Shown: positions 43,651-53,651, counted from the stretch's first letter. The stretch: DNA of 64,000 nt from Thiomicrorhabdus sp. (GCA_015487495.1 WFPP01000067.1:1-64000), one strand, 5' to 3'. Notes: generated by a model from the sequence alone, not told the origin. Numbers and translations are program-made.

Positions 43651-45606
43651 TTAAAGAGATTTACGTGCTATAAGAGCCGAAGGAGCACCATAATAATAGC
43701 CTTGGAAGTATTTAACACCTAAGGATGCAAACTCTTTTTGTTGAACCTCATTTTCAATCGCCATTGCAATGACTTTAATGTCTAGGCTATCGGCCAATTC
43801 ACATAAACTTGATACATAATTTTGTGTTTGTTCATCTGATGTAATGGCTTTGCTGAAAGAGGGGTCTAGCTTTATGTATTCTGGGCGTAAATCCTGAAGG
43901 TAGTTTACATTACTAAGGCGACAACCGAAGTGATCAATACCAAATCCGACACCCAGTTGTTTTAATTCGTTAATAAGAGGCCATGACACCCCTTTTTCTT
44001 CTGAAACAAGACGTTCTGGCATTTCAAAAGAGATGGACGATGTGATTTCACTGGAAGCCTTAAGAGTTTTAAGTAACCATTTTTTAAACATAACGTTTTC
44101 TAATACGGACTTAGAAAGGTTGATGGCAATCGAGTGGTTTGCAACTTGCATGCTCAGGTATTGTATTGAAAGTTGAATAACTAGCTTGTCAATTTCTTCA
44201 ATTCGATTGAGTTGTTCTACAGCAGGCATAAAATAACCTGCTGTACGGATAGTGCCTTTTACATCGGTTAAGCGAATAAGCACTTCCTGGTCATAAATTT
44301 CACGGTTTTTATCATAAGAACTTTGTTGAAACAGTATAAAGCGTTCTTCAAAAAAGGCTTGGTTCAGCATTTTATCCCATGATAAATTTTGTGCCTGATT
44401 TTTGGTATCGGTTTTATAAAAGAAAACTTGGTTTTGGCCTTGTTGACTGGCTTGATTGATAGCAAAATCCAGGTTGGCTAGTAAGGCTGTTCGGCTTTGT
44501 TCGGGTTCGTAATGTAAATAGGCTGCGGATAAGCTACTTTGTGCTTCTTCAGCAGAGAGCTCTTTTAGAATGTTGGGCAGGCTTTGGACAATTTGTTCGG
44601 CTTGAGGGCCAATTTGTTCGGCCTGAGAGTTGGGCAGTACTGCAATCAGCTCTGTACCATTTAGTCGGGCAAATAAACTGTTGTTATGACGTAGGTGAGC
44701 TTGCATAGTGTCTGCAAGGGCTCGCATTACTTTATTGCCCATGATATAGCCATATTTTTCATTAATGTTTTTTAGATTTTGTATTTGTAATAAAAAAACA
44801 GTCCCTGCAACGCATTCATTTTTAGGGTCCAGTAAACTATCAATCATCATTTCAAAATGACGGCGGTTATGCAGACCCGTAACGGTATCTTGATAGGCAA
44901 TTTTTTGCAATTTTTCAACAGTAATCGCATCACGTTCAAAGACGGTTTTTAATTTGGTTACCATGGTATTCATGGCGCATACCACCTCTTGAAATTCAGT
45001 TGTTTTGGGAAGTTCGTCTTGGATAAGATACTCTTTTTGGACAATAGCGCATGCTTGTGCCTCCATTTTTTTAAGGGGTTTAAGCATCATCTTTAGAACA
45101 ATAATAATAATGAGGATGGCAATGATGGCGGAAATTAAGAACCAGGTGAGCAGAGTTGTGGTTGATTTCCATAATTCAATGTAAGCGTACCCAGCATGAC
45201 TGGTAACAGAGAGTGTTCCAATCGGCATCCATCCAGATTGTACAAGTGCTTCAGCTGTGGGAGTAGACAGTTGAATTGCATTGATAAAAAAGGAAGGTAC
45301 GGCGTCCATTTTTTTAGCGTTCGTCTTTTGGTAAAGAATCTTTCCTTCAACATCTTTCAGAGTAATATTGGAGTAGTAGCCTCGGTCAAAAACGGCATTA
45401 ATCATGGTTTCCATGCTGGAAATATCATTAGGATCGGTAAGGGTACTAAGGGACAAACCCAGAGACGTTGCAGTATCCTGGGCGTGAGAATGGAGTTGAT
45501 CTTGTAAAAAGTGTTTCGTATTACTTAAATTTAAGCTAAATGTACCAACCAGCAGGATGAGTAGTAGCGATACAATGAAGAGTACCATCTGTTTATTTAA
45601 ACTCAT
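43651..45606 (-). CDS. LapD-like inner-membrane c-di-GMP receptor (degenerate GGDEF and EAL)
   Basis: LapD/MoxY-type periplasmic N-terminus, HAMP-like segment, GGDEF site reads NGTEL, EAL site reads QEVLIRL, DDFG site reads IDHFG. Confidence 0.9.
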   Translation of the reverse strand: MSLNKQMVLFIVSLLLILLVGTFSLNLSNTKHFLQDQLHSHAQDTATSLGLSLSTLTDPNDISSMETMINAVFDRGYYSNITLKDVEGKILYQKTNAKKMDAVPSFFINAIQLSTPTAEALVQSGWMPIGTLSVTSHAGYAYIELWKSTTTLLTWFLISAIIAILIIIIVLKMMLKPLKKMEAQACAIVQKEYLIQDELPKTTEFQEVVCAMNTMVTKLKTVFERDAITVEKLQKIAYQDTVTGLHNRRHFEMMIDSLLDPKNECVAGTVFLLQIQNLKNINEKYGYIMGNKVMRALADTMQAHLRHNNSLFARLNGTELIAVLPNSQAEQIGPQAEQIVQSLPNILKELSAEEAQSSLSAAYLHYEPEQSRTALLANLDFAINQASQQGQNQVFFYKTDTKNQAQNLSWDKMLNQAFFEERFILFQQSSYDKNREIYDQEVLIRLTDVKGTIRTAGYFMPAVEQLNRIEEIDKLVIQLSIQYLSMQVANHSIAINLSKSVLENVMFKKWLLKTLKASSEITSSISFEMPERLVSEEKGVSWPLINELKQLGVGFGIDHFGCRLSNVNYLQDLRPEYIKLDPSFSKAITSDEQTQNYVSSLCELADSLDIKVIAMAIENEVQQKEFASLGVKYFQGYYYGAPSALIARKSL

Positions 45607-45681
45607 GATGTTCGTCCTTTTTTATTTTTTACTCCCTCTTTTTTAACCAGAGAGGATTGTAAAATGTCGTTGAGTTTTTTC

Positions 45682-46383
45682 TTATGGTTTGTTTAGGCGT
45701 TCCAGTAAATTATTCCAGGCTTTTAATTTTTGAGTACCTCCTGAAACAGAGCGACCTTTCCCGCGTTGTTTTGCTAACCATAACCCATCCCCGTTAAAGC
45801 TGTAAACAGGAACAAGGTCGCTTCGCTTGGTGGCTTCTAATATACGCTTGTTAATGTTGTCTAGAACAAGAGGAATGGATCTAGGCGTTTTAAAGTAGGT
45901 TAGAACCATATGAGCCTGATTTAAGCGAATGGCTTTTACATAGGTAAGATAGAGTTTTGCTTCGGAAACACCCAAGGCTTTTAAGGTAAAATATTTTGCA
46001 ATGGTATAGTCCTCACAATCTCCTGCATCTGTTGAAAGCATTTCAACAGGGGTGGCCCAATAATCGGTTTTTTTCCAGTGGTCAATGTCATCAACAAAAG
46101 GGACCTCATTAAAGAAATCATTAACGGCCTTTAATTGAATGTCTTCTGGCTGGTTTATATTGTCATTTACAAGTTGTTGCCACGCTTGTAATCGTCGTCC
46201 AGCTAAAAAACCATATTTTTGAATTGCTTCTTGGATTTCTTGTTCAGAAACGATTTGAGGAGCAACATTAGCAGAGACACCAATGAACCCACCTAATACG
46301 AATAGGTAGCCGAAAAATAATAAATGAATCCGTGGCCAGTTTTTCATACACTTAAGTGTATACAGGCTGATGAATAAAGGCAA
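45682..46383 (-). CDS. Transglutaminase-like cysteine peptidase (LapG-like)
   Basis: TDAGDCEDYTIAKYFTLKALG (Cys), QAHMVLTYF (His), LVLDNINKRI (Asp); next to the LapD-like gene. Confidence 0.93.
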   Translation of the reverse strand: MPLFISLYTLKCMKNWPRIHLLFFGYLFVLGGFIGVSANVAPQIVSEQEIQEAIQKYGFLAGRRLQAWQQLVNDNINQPEDIQLKAVNDFFNEVPFVDDIDHWKKTDYWATPVEMLSTDAGDCEDYTIAKYFTLKALGVSEAKLYLTYVKAIRLNQAHMVLTYFKTPRSIPLVLDNINKRILEATKRSDLVPVYSFNGDGLWLAKQRGKGRSVSGGTQKLKAWNNLLERLNKP

Positions 46384-46443
46384 TTGTTGTTCATTAAATT
46401 CAATGTTTTAGAAAGTTAATGAACAACATTATAAGCGTTACCG

Positions 46444-47367
46444 CTATTTGCGGAGCATTTCAGGGGGAAGGCTCAGTAACGCATTATCAGGAAGTTCTTC
46501 AAGTGTGATGACTTGTAACTCAATACGACGGTTTTCCTGACGACCTTCTTCGGTACTGTTATCAGCAACAGGGTGATTTTCACCATAACCGTTAATGTAA
46601 ACTTTTTGTCCAATATGCCCAAGTTCTTGAATAATAAAGTTTTTGGCACTGTTGGCTCTGCGCCAGGAAAGGCGCATGTTCATGTCTTCTGCCCCAACAT
46701 AATCTGTGTGTCCAGAAATCAGAACGATTTCATCTTCTTTTAAATTGCTGAGCATTGCCGCATCACGCTTTAAAATGGGTTTTTGGCTGTCTTTAATATC
46801 ATGTGAATAGGTGTCAAAAATAATGTTGGTTAAGACGTATTCATGAGGTTCACAACCATGACGGTTAACGGTAGCATTGAGAGGAGTATCCAGACATTGA
46901 TCTATTTTATCATCAATCTTGTCCTTATCCAGGTCAATAATTTCACAACCTTGTGCATCAACCGTAGCCCCTTTAGGCGTGCTTGGACACTTGTCCCTAC
47001 TGTCAGGCACGCCATCACCGTCTTCGTCGTTTTCACAGCCAAAGCGATTAACAATGACGCCAGGTGCGGTATTGGGGCATTGGTCAATTCGGTCAACAAC
47101 CTGATCTTTGTCGTTGTCGATTTCGCAACCTGTTTGATCAACGTTTGCTCCCAAAAGGGTGTTCAGGCAGTGATCATACTGATCTTTTACACCATCTTGA
47201 TCTAGGTCTTTATAGTAGACTGACGTTTGTTTTGCATCATAGCTTGTTAGGCTTTCAATGGCATGGGTAACAGGGTTTTTTTCAGGGGCATTATCAGCAT
47301 ACGTTGAAAGGGGAGTAAGGGTTGCGAATAAGCCACTGGTTGCTAAGACGATTGTCGTTTTCTTCAT
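46444..47367 (-). CDS. OmpA-family protein with thrombospondin type-3 repeats
   Basis: Repeated DxDxDxVxDxxDxCPxTxxG units, C-terminal OmpA domain (ISGHTDYVGAEDMNMRLSWRRANSAKNFII...GYGENHPVADNSTEEGRQENRRIEL). Confidence 0.94.
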   Translation of the reverse strand: MKKTTIVLATSGLFATLTPLSTYADNAPEKNPVTHAIESLTSYDAKQTSVYYKDLDQDGVKDQYDHCLNTLLGANVDQTGCEIDNDKDQVVDRIDQCPNTAPGVIVNRFGCENDEDGDGVPDSRDKCPSTPKGATVDAQGCEIIDLDKDKIDDKIDQCLDTPLNATVNRHGCEPHEYVLTNIIFDTYSHDIKDSQKPILKRDAAMLSNLKEDEIVLISGHTDYVGAEDMNMRLSWRRANSAKNFIIQELGHIGQKVYINGYGENHPVADNSTEEGRQENRRIELQVITLEELPDNALLSLPPEMLRK

Positions 47368-47452
47368 AAATTGCTCTATCTGTTTTTGGTATCTTTTAAC
47401 TACGTGAATGGATTATTTTTGGTGTTTAACGTTTTAATTCTCTTTTTTAATC

Positions 47453-47607
47453 CTAGGAGTCTGTTGGATTTAGGATGAATCTACTGCGAAAAAGCCATTT
47501 CGGCCCATTTTTCCGATCAATTTCGTTAAATATACTCAATATTCGCCTCAAATGATCTCAAAATGGCTTTCTCTCGTGACGATCACCTAAGTCCGACAGA
47601 CTCCTAG
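47453..47607 (+). repeat. Family A MITE-like repeat, complete copy A2 (155 bp)
   Basis: CTAGGAGTCTGTTGGATTTAGG ... CCTAAGTCCGACAGACTCCTAG terminal inverted repeats; core matches 62893-63058. Confidence 0.9.
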
Positions 47608-47741
47608 AGACCTATATAAAGAGACACATGCTTCTCAATCTATCATAATAATACACGTTTTTTAAAGTTTTGGTAGGGAAAAATACTCAATTTAATATTG
47701 TCATTCTTGTTTTTAGTAGAAAATACTTTTTAAAAAGGGGG

Positions 47742-47928
47742 TTACAGCGCTTTTTTAAGGGCATTGAGCAGTTGTTCATTATTAAGTGTTACAGGGTTTC
47801 TTAGCATACTGACTGAGCGGCAATTTTGAAGAATTTTTTCTAAATTATTTGGGATTAAGCCGTATTGTTTTAATCCTGTCGGGGTATCGCGCTGAGTGAG
47901 TTGTTGCAAGGACTGTATGAGTTCCGAT
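47742..47928 (-). pseudogene. 3' remnant of a coding gene, possibly Fe-containing alcohol dehydrogenase C-terminus
   Basis: Minus frame reads SELIQSLQQLTQRDTPTGLKQYGLIPNNLEKILQNCRSVSMLRNPVTLNNEQLLNALKKAL*, preceded by an in-frame stop and with no start. Confidence 0.45.
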
Positions 47929-48059
47929 CATGATTTTTTATTTTGATGTTTCGGAATAGAGGGGGTGAGTAACCAGCCTGTTTTATGAAATATTCGGGCT
48001 AGCCAAAATGAAGGGAAGGCGTCGGCTCAAATGAGGGAGTTGATGAAGAAAGCATGATT

Positions 48060-50093
48060 TTAGTCTCTTCTTAAAAAAGATTTTAAATTGGCAATATGGG
48101 CATTGCCATGTTCGAGTTGTTCCTCTTTACTGGTGACAACCCCTGGTTTACCTTCCCATTGCAACGCCTCTTTGGGTAGTTCCTCTAAAAAACGACTGGG
48201 TTCACAGGCCATGTCTTCGCCATACTTACGTCGTTTGGTTGCATAGGTCAGTGTTATTGTGCGTTGTGCTCGTGTAATACCAACATAGGCTAATCGGCGC
48301 TCTTCTTCCAGTCCTGGAGACGTCATATTTTGTTTGTGTGGTAACAGTTCTTCCTCCACTCCAATTAAAAAAACATGCGGAAACTCCAGTCCTTTTGAGG
48401 CGTGAAGAGTCATTAAACTGACCATATCGTGCTCTTTTTCAGATTCATTGCGCTCCATCATATCCATTAGCATCATATGCGTAACAATGGTTTCCAGTTT
48501 TTTATCCTCTCCATCCTCTTCTTTGGCTTTGTTAATAATACGTTCAATCCATGTTATCAGCTCTCGGATATTATTGATGCGCTTTTCAGCTGCTTTGGGG
48601 TTACTGGCATTTTCATGAATCCAATTATCGTACTCCAGATTTTCAATTAATGTTCGAATAAAAGAGGTGACCTCCACTCCTTCAGCTGCATTTGCTTCCT
48701 GTGCCCACTTAAGCAGTTGTTGCCCAAAAAGTTGCACTCGTTTTAGTGCCTTTTCAGATAAAAAAGAGGTAAGTCCAAACTCTTGAGTGGCATCAAAAAG
48801 GCTGATACCACGTCCTGTTGCATAAGTTGCCAGTTTTTCGAGAGTGGATGCGCCAATTTCTCGGCGAGGTGTGTTTACAATGCGTAAAAAAGCAGCATCA
48901 TCATCAGGGTTTACGACCAGGCGTAAATAGCTCATGATGTCTTTAATTTCAGCATGATCAAAAAAAGATTTTCCACCTGAAATGATATATGGAATGTTTT
49001 GTTCTCGCAGGGCGCGTTCTAGCAAACGTGATTGATGGTTTCCTCGATATAAAATAGCGTAATCTTTATTTTTACTGCGTGTTTTAAATTTATGAACAAT
49101 GATTTCAGAGACGACTCGTTCCGCCTCCTGATTTTCATTGGCGCATGCAATGACTCTTATTGGATCGCCTAACCCCATCTCACTCCATAATTTTTTCTCA
49201 AAAATGTGTGGATTGTTTGAAATAAGTTGGTTGGCACTTTGTAAAATACGGTTACTGGAACGGTAATTTTGTTCCAGCTTAATGAGTTTAAGAGCAGGAA
49301 AGTCCTCTTTTAACAGCGCCAGGTTTTCAGGTTGTGCGCCACGCCATGCATAGATGGATTGGTCGTCATCTCCTACCACTGTAAAGCGTGCTTGAACTCC
49401 AACGAGGTATTTAACGAGTGCATATTGTGAGGCATTGGTGTCTTGATACTCGTCGACCAGTAGATAACGTACTTTATTTTGCCACTTTTCAAGAATGTCG
49501 GCGTTTTCACTAAAAAGTCGAACAGGTAAGCCTATCAGGTCATCAAAATCAACCGCATTATAAGCGTGAAGTTGTTTTTGATAGGCCTGATATAAAGTGG
49601 CACGTGCTTGTTGCTGAGCATCTTCAGCTTGTTCCAAGGCCTGTTCGGGAGAGATGCGATCATTTTTCCAGCTTGAAATATCCCATTGCACACCATCTAA
49701 TACCTCTGGATCAATGGTTTGCTTGAGCATTAATTCTTTTAAAATTTGTCCACTATCTGCCGCATCCATAATGGAAAAATTTATTTTATAGCCTAGCGCT
49801 TTATATTCTTGACGAATGATATTCAAACCTAAATTATGAAACGTTGAAACATTCAGTCCTTTGGCATTTTCATTTTTGAGCAATTTGGTTACGCGCTCTT
49901 TCATCTCCTTTGCAGATTTATTGGTAAAGGTTAAGGCATAGATATTGTGTGCCTTTAAATCGCATTTACGAATTAAATAGGCAATTTTTTCTGTGATAAC
50001 ACGTGTTTTTCCTGAACCGGCTCCTGCCAAGACAAGAGCAGGGGTTTCTATGTGTAAAACGGCTTGGCGTTGTCGGTCATTTAAGCTGTGCAT
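48060..50093 (-). CDS. rep: ATP-dependent DNA helicase Rep
   Basis: MHSLNDRQRQAVLHIETPALVLAGAGSGKTRVITEKIAYLIRKC...LLVDEYQDTNASQYALVKYLVG; start trimmed to ATG 50093. Confidence 0.94.
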   Translation of the reverse strand: MHSLNDRQRQAVLHIETPALVLAGAGSGKTRVITEKIAYLIRKCDLKAHNIYALTFTNKSAKEMKERVTKLLKNENAKGLNVSTFHNLGLNIIRQEYKALGYKINFSIMDAADSGQILKELMLKQTIDPEVLDGVQWDISSWKNDRISPEQALEQAEDAQQQARATLYQAYQKQLHAYNAVDFDDLIGLPVRLFSENADILEKWQNKVRYLLVDEYQDTNASQYALVKYLVGVQARFTVVGDDDQSIYAWRGAQPENLALLKEDFPALKLIKLEQNYRSSNRILQSANQLISNNPHIFEKKLWSEMGLGDPIRVIACANENQEAERVVSEIIVHKFKTRSKNKDYAILYRGNHQSRLLERALREQNIPYIISGGKSFFDHAEIKDIMSYLRLVVNPDDDAAFLRIVNTPRREIGASTLEKLATYATGRGISLFDATQEFGLTSFLSEKALKRVQLFGQQLLKWAQEANAAEGVEVTSFIRTLIENLEYDNWIHENASNPKAAEKRINNIRELITWIERIINKAKEEDGEDKKLETIVTHMMLMDMMERNESEKEHDMVSLMTLHASKGLEFPHVFLIGVEEELLPHKQNMTSPGLEEERRLAYVGITRAQRTITLTYATKRRKYGEDMACEPSRFLEELPKEALQWEGKPGVVTSKEEQLEHGNAHIANLKSFLRRD

Positions 50094-50152
50094 AAGGGGT
50101 ATCAGAGTTTGCCAGTTGAGAGAGTAAAGAAGGTACAATATGATAATTCAAA

Positions 50153-50785
50153 ATGAAAAGAATTACTTTTAAAAATAAAAGGAATGCGATAAACGTGGCC
50201 ACGATTGATGAACTTAAAAAAAATTTACTTATCCAAACTGAGCTAATGGGAAAACCACTTACTTTTGCAACAACCTGGGGGGTTTTTAGTCCACGTGAAA
50301 TTGACTCGGGAACAGCTCTTTTTTTAAAGCACTTAACCATTCGGGAGGATGAGGTGGCATTGGATATTGGGTGTGGGTATGGCCCTATTGGGTTAGCTAT
50401 CGCAGCCAATGCTCCAAATGGAGAGGTTCATATGGTGGATAAAGATTTTGTTGCTGTTGAATATGCCAATAAAAATGCGAAAAAAAATGCTTTAAATCAT
50501 GCCAAAGCTTATTTGTCTAATGGCTTGAGTGCTGTGCCTAAAGAGATTCGTTTTTCAACCGTGGTTTCAAATATTCCTGCTAAAGTGGGTAAAGAAATGT
50601 TAAGCATCATGCTGCATGATGTGCATCAACAGCTTAAACCAGGTGGTCAGTTTGTCGTGGTAACCATTAATGGTTTACGCCAATATATGAAGCGCAACTT
50701 TATGGAGGTGTTTGGTAACTATGAGAAAGTAAAGCAGGGTAAAGATTATACGATTTCAAGAGCAATTAAACAGAGAGGGGAATAG
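50153..50785 (+). CDS. RsmC/MTS-like class I SAM-dependent methyltransferase
   Basis: TTWGVFSPREIDSGTALFLKHL...VALDIGCGYGPIGLAIAANAPNGEVHMVDKD...VVSNIPAKVGKEM (NPP-like position reads NIPA). Confidence 0.88.
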   Translation: MKRITFKNKRNAINVATIDELKKNLLIQTELMGKPLTFATTWGVFSPREIDSGTALFLKHLTIREDEVALDIGCGYGPIGLAIAANAPNGEVHMVDKDFVAVEYANKNAKKNALNHAKAYLSNGLSAVPKEIRFSTVVSNIPAKVGKEMLSIMLHDVHQQLKPGGQFVVVTINGLRQYMKRNFMEVFGNYEKVKQGKDYTISRAIKQRGE

Positions 50786-50911
50786 GGGAGGAAGAATTTC
50801 AATTTAACCGAACAAACGGTTACAATGCCTTAAATTAGTATCAATTTATGGAGTTCTTTGCACGATACAGGTTCAAAGAACTTTTAACTTTATTTATTTG
50901 GAGAGTACAAC

Positions 50912-51859
50912 GTGTCTAACGTATTAAAACCATCCTTTGCTGCTTTTTTAGTGGTTTTTTTTAGTTTATTTACTATTTCTCAAGTTGCGGAAGCGAAGCG
51001 TTTTGGAGGGGGGAAGAGTTTTGGATACTCCAAATCGGTTGCACCAAAATCATTTAATAAATCACCTAAAAAATCGGATGCTCAAGCAGCACCTAAAACT
51101 GCGCCATCAGGGGCTGGAGCAAAGTCTCGTTCCGGTATGATGGGTGTATTAGGTGGTTTAGCGGCAGGGGGGTTATTGGCCGCCCTGTTTATGGGGGGAG
51201 GGTTTGAAGGGATTCAAATAATGGATGTTTTATTCTTTGCACTGATTGCTTTTGTGCTATTTAAGCTCTTTAGACATTTTGCTGGCCGTCAAAAAGCATC
51301 CGCCCCCCAAACCGCTTATGAGTCCTCTTATGAAGTGCCTGGCAGATCTCAAGCGAAGCAAACGGAAGTCCCAACCGTACAACAGCGTGACGTGACGCCA
51401 GAACAAAGTCTAAATTCAGGTGAGTCCATTTTTGGTTCAAATTTAGGCACTGCGACCAGAGAACAGGCCAATCCCGTTTCACAAGTGCCTGACTGGTTTG
51501 ATGCAACCTCTTTTGTTGAAGGGGCTAAAGACCACTTTATGACCCTACAGAAGGCATGGGATAAAGGGGATGTGTCTGAAATTGAGTCTTATTGTTCACC
51601 TGAACTGTTTGCAGCGATTCAGCAAGAAATGCAGGAACACCAAGCGGGAGAACATCATACGGTAGTGGATACGCTGGATGCCGAAATTGCTGATATGGCA
51701 ATGGATGGTGACTATTTTGTGGTCAGCGTTCGCTTTAGTGGTTTTATTGAAGAAGAGAATACAGAAGGGGCGCATGCCTTTAATGAAGTGTGGCACATTC
51801 GCCGTTTAAGTCAGGGTGAAGGAAACTGGAAAATTATTGGCATTCAGCAAAACCATTAA
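50912..51859 (+). CDS. Tim44-like domain protein
   Basis: Signal/TM, KRFGGGKSFGYSK, Gly-rich TM segment MMGVLGGLAAGGLLAALFMGGG, C-terminal Tim44-like domain. Confidence 0.9.
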   Translation: MSNVLKPSFAAFLVVFFSLFTISQVAEAKRFGGGKSFGYSKSVAPKSFNKSPKKSDAQAAPKTAPSGAGAKSRSGMMGVLGGLAAGGLLAALFMGGGFEGIQIMDVLFFALIAFVLFKLFRHFAGRQKASAPQTAYESSYEVPGRSQAKQTEVPTVQQRDVTPEQSLNSGESIFGSNLGTATREQANPVSQVPDWFDATSFVEGAKDHFMTLQKAWDKGDVSEIESYCSPELFAAIQQEMQEHQAGEHHTVVDTLDAEIADMAMDGDYFVVSVRFSGFIEEENTEGAHAFNEVWHIRRLSQGEGNWKIIGIQQNH

Positions 51860-51950
51860 CATTGAATGTATTTTCATTTTTTTATCGGTGCATTTTTTCA
51901 TGCCCCTTTTTTTAAGGAGGCATAAATTTTAAAGGCGACATAAAGCGGAA

Positions 51951-52442
51951 ATGAAGGAGCAACAAATGATTACGGTTTTGTTACAAAAAAAGAGAATGTA
52001 CGCTAATGCCGTAGCAACATTCGTAATGGTGCTTTCTTTACTCAGTTTGGCTGGTTGCAGCAAAGCGCCCGTTGTTTTAACGTCGGCGCAGTTTATTGAA
52101 AGTCTGGATAAAGGTTCTGGTAATTTTGACCGAGTGTTGCAAATTTGTTTTTCAGAGCCACTGCGCTCAACGTATTACCATAAAGTTGCCATAATAACCA
52201 AAGAGAAAGTGAAAATTATAGGGGGGGGGATTTTACGTCCTTTAGCCTCTGATCCTGATGCGAAATGTCATTTACGAAATGTGTACACTTATATTAATAA
52301 AGATTCTCCAATGGATGCACGACAATTAATTAAAGATTACGTTGTTTCTGGTAATGTGAGTCAGTTGTTAATACAGGTATATGACCATAAGCCAAAGGGA
52401 AAAGAACTGCCGATTGCTGAAAAACGTTTTCAAAACTTGTAG
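51951..52442 (+). CDS. Uncharacterised lipoprotein
   Basis: Hydrophobic leader ending LSLAGCS (lipobox); carries a G9 tract. Confidence 0.7.
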   Translation: MKEQQMITVLLQKKRMYANAVATFVMVLSLLSLAGCSKAPVVLTSAQFIESLDKGSGNFDRVLQICFSEPLRSTYYHKVAIITKEKVKIIGGGILRPLASDPDAKCHLRNVYTYINKDSPMDARQLIKDYVVSGNVSQLLIQVYDHKPKGKELPIAEKRFQNL

Positions 52443-52556
52443 CCTTATTAAAACTTATAGCCTTATTTTTGGGCAAAAACTTCTGATTTGTGTCTCTTTT
52501 GTGCCAAGAATTTTGGGCACTGAGCATGGTGAGTGTTGTCTGGATGAGTTAAGAGT

Positions 52557-53651
52557 ATGAAAGACATCTCAATTGAACCTTTCTCCCCCCTGTCTTATGC
52601 CTTTGGGCAACCTGATATAACGGGTTTTTATAAAGTGTTGCCCGAAGATTTTTTAGTGGAAGAGCAGATTGCATTTGAGCTTAGTGGTGAAGGTGAACAT
52701 CTTTGGTGTTGGGTCGAAAAAAAGGGAGAAAATACCGATTGGGTTTTGCAAAAATTGGCCAAGTGGGCTGGCGTTTCATCTGGCAGAGTTGGGGTTGCGG
52801 GTCAAAAAGACCGGCATGCCGTTACTCGGCAGTGGTTTAGTATTCAGCTTCCTGAGGGTAAAAATCCTTTGATTGAGGAGTTTCGGGTTGAAAACGTTAA
52901 AATCCTTAATGTGGTACGCCACCAGCGTAAATTGAAAACAGGTGGGCTATCTGGTAATCGTTTTACGTTAATCATTCGAAACCTTAAGGGGAGGAAAGGT
53001 TGGGTTCAGGCTCTGGAAGCGCGCTTAATGCTCATGCAGTCTCAAGGTGTTCCTAATTATTTTGGTGCGCAACGCTTTGGTCTTTATGGGCGTAATATTA
53101 AGCAAGGCATTAAATTGCTGGCAGGAGAGTTGCCTAATGTAAAGCGCAATCAAAAAAGTTTGTATTTATCTGCATTACGTTCTTGGATGTTTAATCAGTT
53201 ATTAAGTCAACGGGTTCAGTCAGGGCAATGGAATCAGCTGGTTTCGGGCGATGTTTTACAGTTAGAAGGCTCCAATAAGTGGTTTCTTGATGATGCTTCA
53301 AGTGGCTTACATAGCCGTATTGAACAGTTAGATTTGCACCCAACAGGGGCACTTTATGGTAAGGGTATTTTACCAACGCAAAAAGAGGCTCTGGTTATTG
53401 AGCAGACAGTGGCTAAATCGTTTTTAGATTGGATCTCTGCTTTGGATGCTTATGGTGTGCAACAGGATCGTAGAGCCTTAAGGGTGGTTCCGATTAATTT
53501 AATGTGGCAATGGGTGGAGGATTCTTCTATTGATCCCGTTCTTAAATTGTCTTTTTCCTTGCGTTCAGGGAGTTATGCCACAATGGTTTTACGGGAGTTA
53601 TTTAATGGAGAGGATTATCAGGTACGTTTAAAATCACAAAAAAAGGAATAA
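52557..53651 (+). CDS. truD: tRNA pseudouridine(13) synthase TruD
   Basis: GRVGVAGQKDRHAVTRQWFSIQLP and GVPNYFGAQRFGLYGRNIKQG. Confidence 0.96.
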   Translation: MKDISIEPFSPLSYAFGQPDITGFYKVLPEDFLVEEQIAFELSGEGEHLWCWVEKKGENTDWVLQKLAKWAGVSSGRVGVAGQKDRHAVTRQWFSIQLPEGKNPLIEEFRVENVKILNVVRHQRKLKTGGLSGNRFTLIIRNLKGRKGWVQALEARLMLMQSQGVPNYFGAQRFGLYGRNIKQGIKLLAGELPNVKRNQKSLYLSALRSWMFNQLLSQRVQSGQWNQLVSGDVLQLEGSNKWFLDDASSGLHSRIEQLDLHPTGALYGKGILPTQKEALVIEQTVAKSFLDWISALDAYGVQQDRRALRVVPINLMWQWVEDSSIDPVLKLSFSLRSGSYATMVLRELFNGEDYQVRLKSQKKE

